A stretch of 64,000 bases of DNA from an uncultured Paraprevotella sp. (lineage in GTDB: Bacteria; Bacteroidota; Bacteroidia; Bacteroidales; Bacteroidaceae), in NCBI GenBank assembly GCA_944320775.1, contig CALUIV010000010.1:1-64000 (forward strand), read 5' to 3'. Both the position numbers and the translations under genes were made by a program. This document shows, one piece after another, positions 62,758 to 64,000 of the stretch. Position 1 is the stretch's first letter; each line of letters begins with the position of its first letter. The notes beneath the pieces are model-generated. The model ran no database searches. It was not told the origin of the DNA and was given only the letters and a program-made list of their open reading frames with translations.

Positions 62758-63789
62758 ATGGAGAAAACACATATATATATATTGGGAATTGAGTCGAGTT
62801 GTGATGATACCTCGGCCGCAGTGATTCGTGATGGTGTTCTGTTGAGTAACGTGACTGCAAGTCAGGCCGTTCATGAAGCTTATGGTGGTGTTGTTCCCGA
62901 ATTGGCTTCACGGGCTCATCAGCAGAATATTGTTCCGGTCGTCGATTTGGCTCTGAAAAAAGCCGGAATTGCTAAGGAGGATTTGTCGGCAATTGCCTTT
63001 ACCCGAGGTCCGGGTTTGATGGGGTCTTTGTTGGTTGGCGTATCTTTTGCGAAGGGTATGGCACGTGCTTTGGATATACCGATGATTGATGTCAATCATC
63101 TTCAGGGACATGTATTGGCTCATTTTATTAAAGAGCATGATGGGGATACGGGGCAACCGGAATTTCCGTTCTTGTGTCTGTTGGTTAGCGGAGGTAATTC
63201 CCAAATCATTAAAGTCAAGGCCTATAACGATATGGAAGTATTGGGGCAGACAATAGATGATGCTGCTGGTGAAGCGATTGATAAATGTTCCAAGGTGATG
63301 GGATTGGGCTATCCTGGTGGTCCGATTATTGACCGTTTGGCCCGTCAGGGAAACCCGAAGGCCTATAGCTTTTCAAAACCACATATAGATGGATATGATT
63401 ATAGTTTCAGTGGCTTGAAAACTTCCTTTTTGTATTCTTTACGTGACTGGTTAAAGGAGGATCCGGATTTTATTGAGCATCATAAAGAAGATCTTGCTGC
63501 TTCACTTGAAGCAACGATTGTAGATATTCTGATGAAGAAACTGCGACAGGCTGCCAAGGACACAGGTATTCGTCAGGTGGCTGTGGCTGGTGGTGTTTCT
63601 GCGAATAATGGTTTGCGGAATGCTTTTCATGAACATGCTCAAAAGTACGGTTGGAAAATTTTTATTCCTCCATTCGGATATACGACAGACAATGCAGCGA
63701 TGATCGCAATTACAGGTTATTTCAAGTATTTGGATCGGGATTTCTGTACAATTGATTTGCCGGCCTATTCCCGGGTGACATTAAAATAA
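62758..63789 (+). CDS. tsaD: tRNA N6-adenosine threonylcarbamoyltransferase TsaD
   Basis: 343 residues from the ATG at 62758 (an in-frame ATG lies at 62743). Kae1/TsaD family: [40 protein letters not shown], the metal-binding [20 protein letters not shown] and [10 protein letters not shown]. With TsaB/C/E it makes t6A37 in ANN-decoding tRNAs. It is likely co-transcribed with map. Confidence 0.96.
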   Translation: MEKTHIYILGIESSCDDTSAAVIRDGVLLSNVTASQAVHEAYGGVVPELASRAHQQNIVPVVDLALKKAGIAKEDLSAIAFTRGPGLMGSLLVGVSFAKGMARALDIPMIDVNHLQGHVLAHFIKEHDGDTGQPEFPFLCLLVSGGNSQIIKVKAYNDMEVLGQTIDDAAGEAIDKCSKVMGLGYPGGPIIDRLARQGNPKAYSFSKPHIDGYDYSFSGLKTSFLYSLRDWLKEDPDFIEHHKEDLAASLEATIVDILMKKLRQAAKDTGIRQVAVAGGVSANNGLRNAFHEHAQKYGWKIFIPPFGYTTDNAAMIAITGYFKYLDRDFCTIDLPAYSRVTLK

Positions 63790-63812
63790 ACGGTTTAAAT
63801 ATTATAAAAGCC

Positions 63813-64000
63813 ATGAATATTGAATCAAAAATATTGAGTAGGGAGATTAGCCCTATTTTATGGAGAGCAGGAGTGACGTTGTCAACTGCCGAAAGTTGTA
63901 CTGCAGGTCATGTTTCAGCTGCGATTACAAGTGTTCCGGGAAGTTCCACTTATTTTAAGGGAGGTGTCGTATGCTATACCAACGAAGTGAAAATGCGTAT
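63813..64000 (+). CDS. CinA C-terminal-domain protein (nicotinamide-nucleotide amidase type), start only
   Basis: The first 62 residues lie in the window; the gene runs off the end. [21 protein letters not shown] and [14 protein letters not shown] are the CinA/PncC signature. These enzymes deamidate nicotinamide mononucleotide. The start is 23 bases after tsaD. Confidence 0.9.
   Translation, partial: MNIESKILSREISPILWRAGVTLSTAESCTAGHVSAAITSVPGSSTYFKGGVVCYTNEVKMR

Overview
The window looks like chromosomal core DNA of a gut or oral Bacteroidales bacterium. A Tannerellaceae/Parabacteroides-like genome fits the content, but the sequence alone does not settle the genus. The reasons are Bacteroidetes-type promoters (TTTG, about 19-21 bases, then TAnnTTTG), a short RpoD without region 1.1, PCMD, NigD-like, DUF4468, DUF5103 and Porin_10 families, a VorB-type oxoacid:ferredoxin oxidoreductase, class III FBPase, carboxynorspermidine decarboxylase, and Gram-negative envelope proteins. 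I see no insertion sequence, prophage, CRISPR array or rRNA operon. 

Layout. 0-3.3 kb: a NigD-like lipoprotein facing a large putative porin across a shared terminator. 3.4-6.6 kb: a six-gene minus-strand operon for a 2-oxoacid:ferredoxin oxidoreductase (TPR protein, ferredoxin, alpha subunit, small membrane protein, beta subunit, gamma subunit). 7-14.2 kb: a DUF4468 protein, then a six-gene minus-strand operon for a MacAB-TolC-like exporter with its own LytS/LytTR two-component pair. 14.4-19 kb: riboflavin synthase, a YihY-family membrane protein, RNase P RNA and a DegP/HtrA protease. 19.4-20.3 kb: an EamA exporter. 20.5-32.6 kb: a sialic acid utilisation locus (ROK regulator; NanA aldolase, NanE epimerase, MFS transporter, YhcH/NanQ, sialidase, GH20 hexosaminidase, a truncated SGNH esterase and a two-domain sialate O-acetylesterase). 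32.7-37.7 kb: an M49-like lipoprotein peptidase, RpoD, and an uncharacterised four-gene cassette (secreted protein, HPr-kinase-like ATPase, S26B-like peptidase, PqqD). 37.8-42.3 kb: a minus-strand set (TRIC channel, D-2-hydroxyacid dehydrogenase, DUF5103 plug protein, MtgA, OmpA lipoprotein). 42.4-56 kb: housekeeping and envelope genes (ProS, ThrE-like exporter, flavodiiron protein, J-domain protein, nucleotidase-MnmD, FBPase, D15-type barrel, PCMD protein, NspC). 56.1-56.5 kb: a Gly-Leu-Leu-Gly tRNA cluster. 56.5-64 kb: a BASS-family transporter, a pair of unknown conserved-looking proteins, a TonB-receptor-like barrel, MetAP, TsaD and the start of a CinA-domain gene. 

How the genes work together. 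The nan locus should release sialic acid from de-O-acetylated glycans (EstA-like esterase, NanH), trim exposed hexosamines (GH20), import sialic acid (MFS), equilibrate its anomers (YhcH) and convert it to ManNAc and then GlcNAc (NanA, NanE), under a ROK repressor. No SusC/SusD (NanO/NanU) pair lies in this locus. The best candidate for an undescribed system is the HprK-like/S26B-like/PqqD cassette at 35.5-37.7 kb. It resembles the accessory part of a RiPP pathway but shows no precursor peptide and no maturation enzyme nearby. The membrane protein coded between the alpha and beta subunits of the oxidoreductase is the second candidate.
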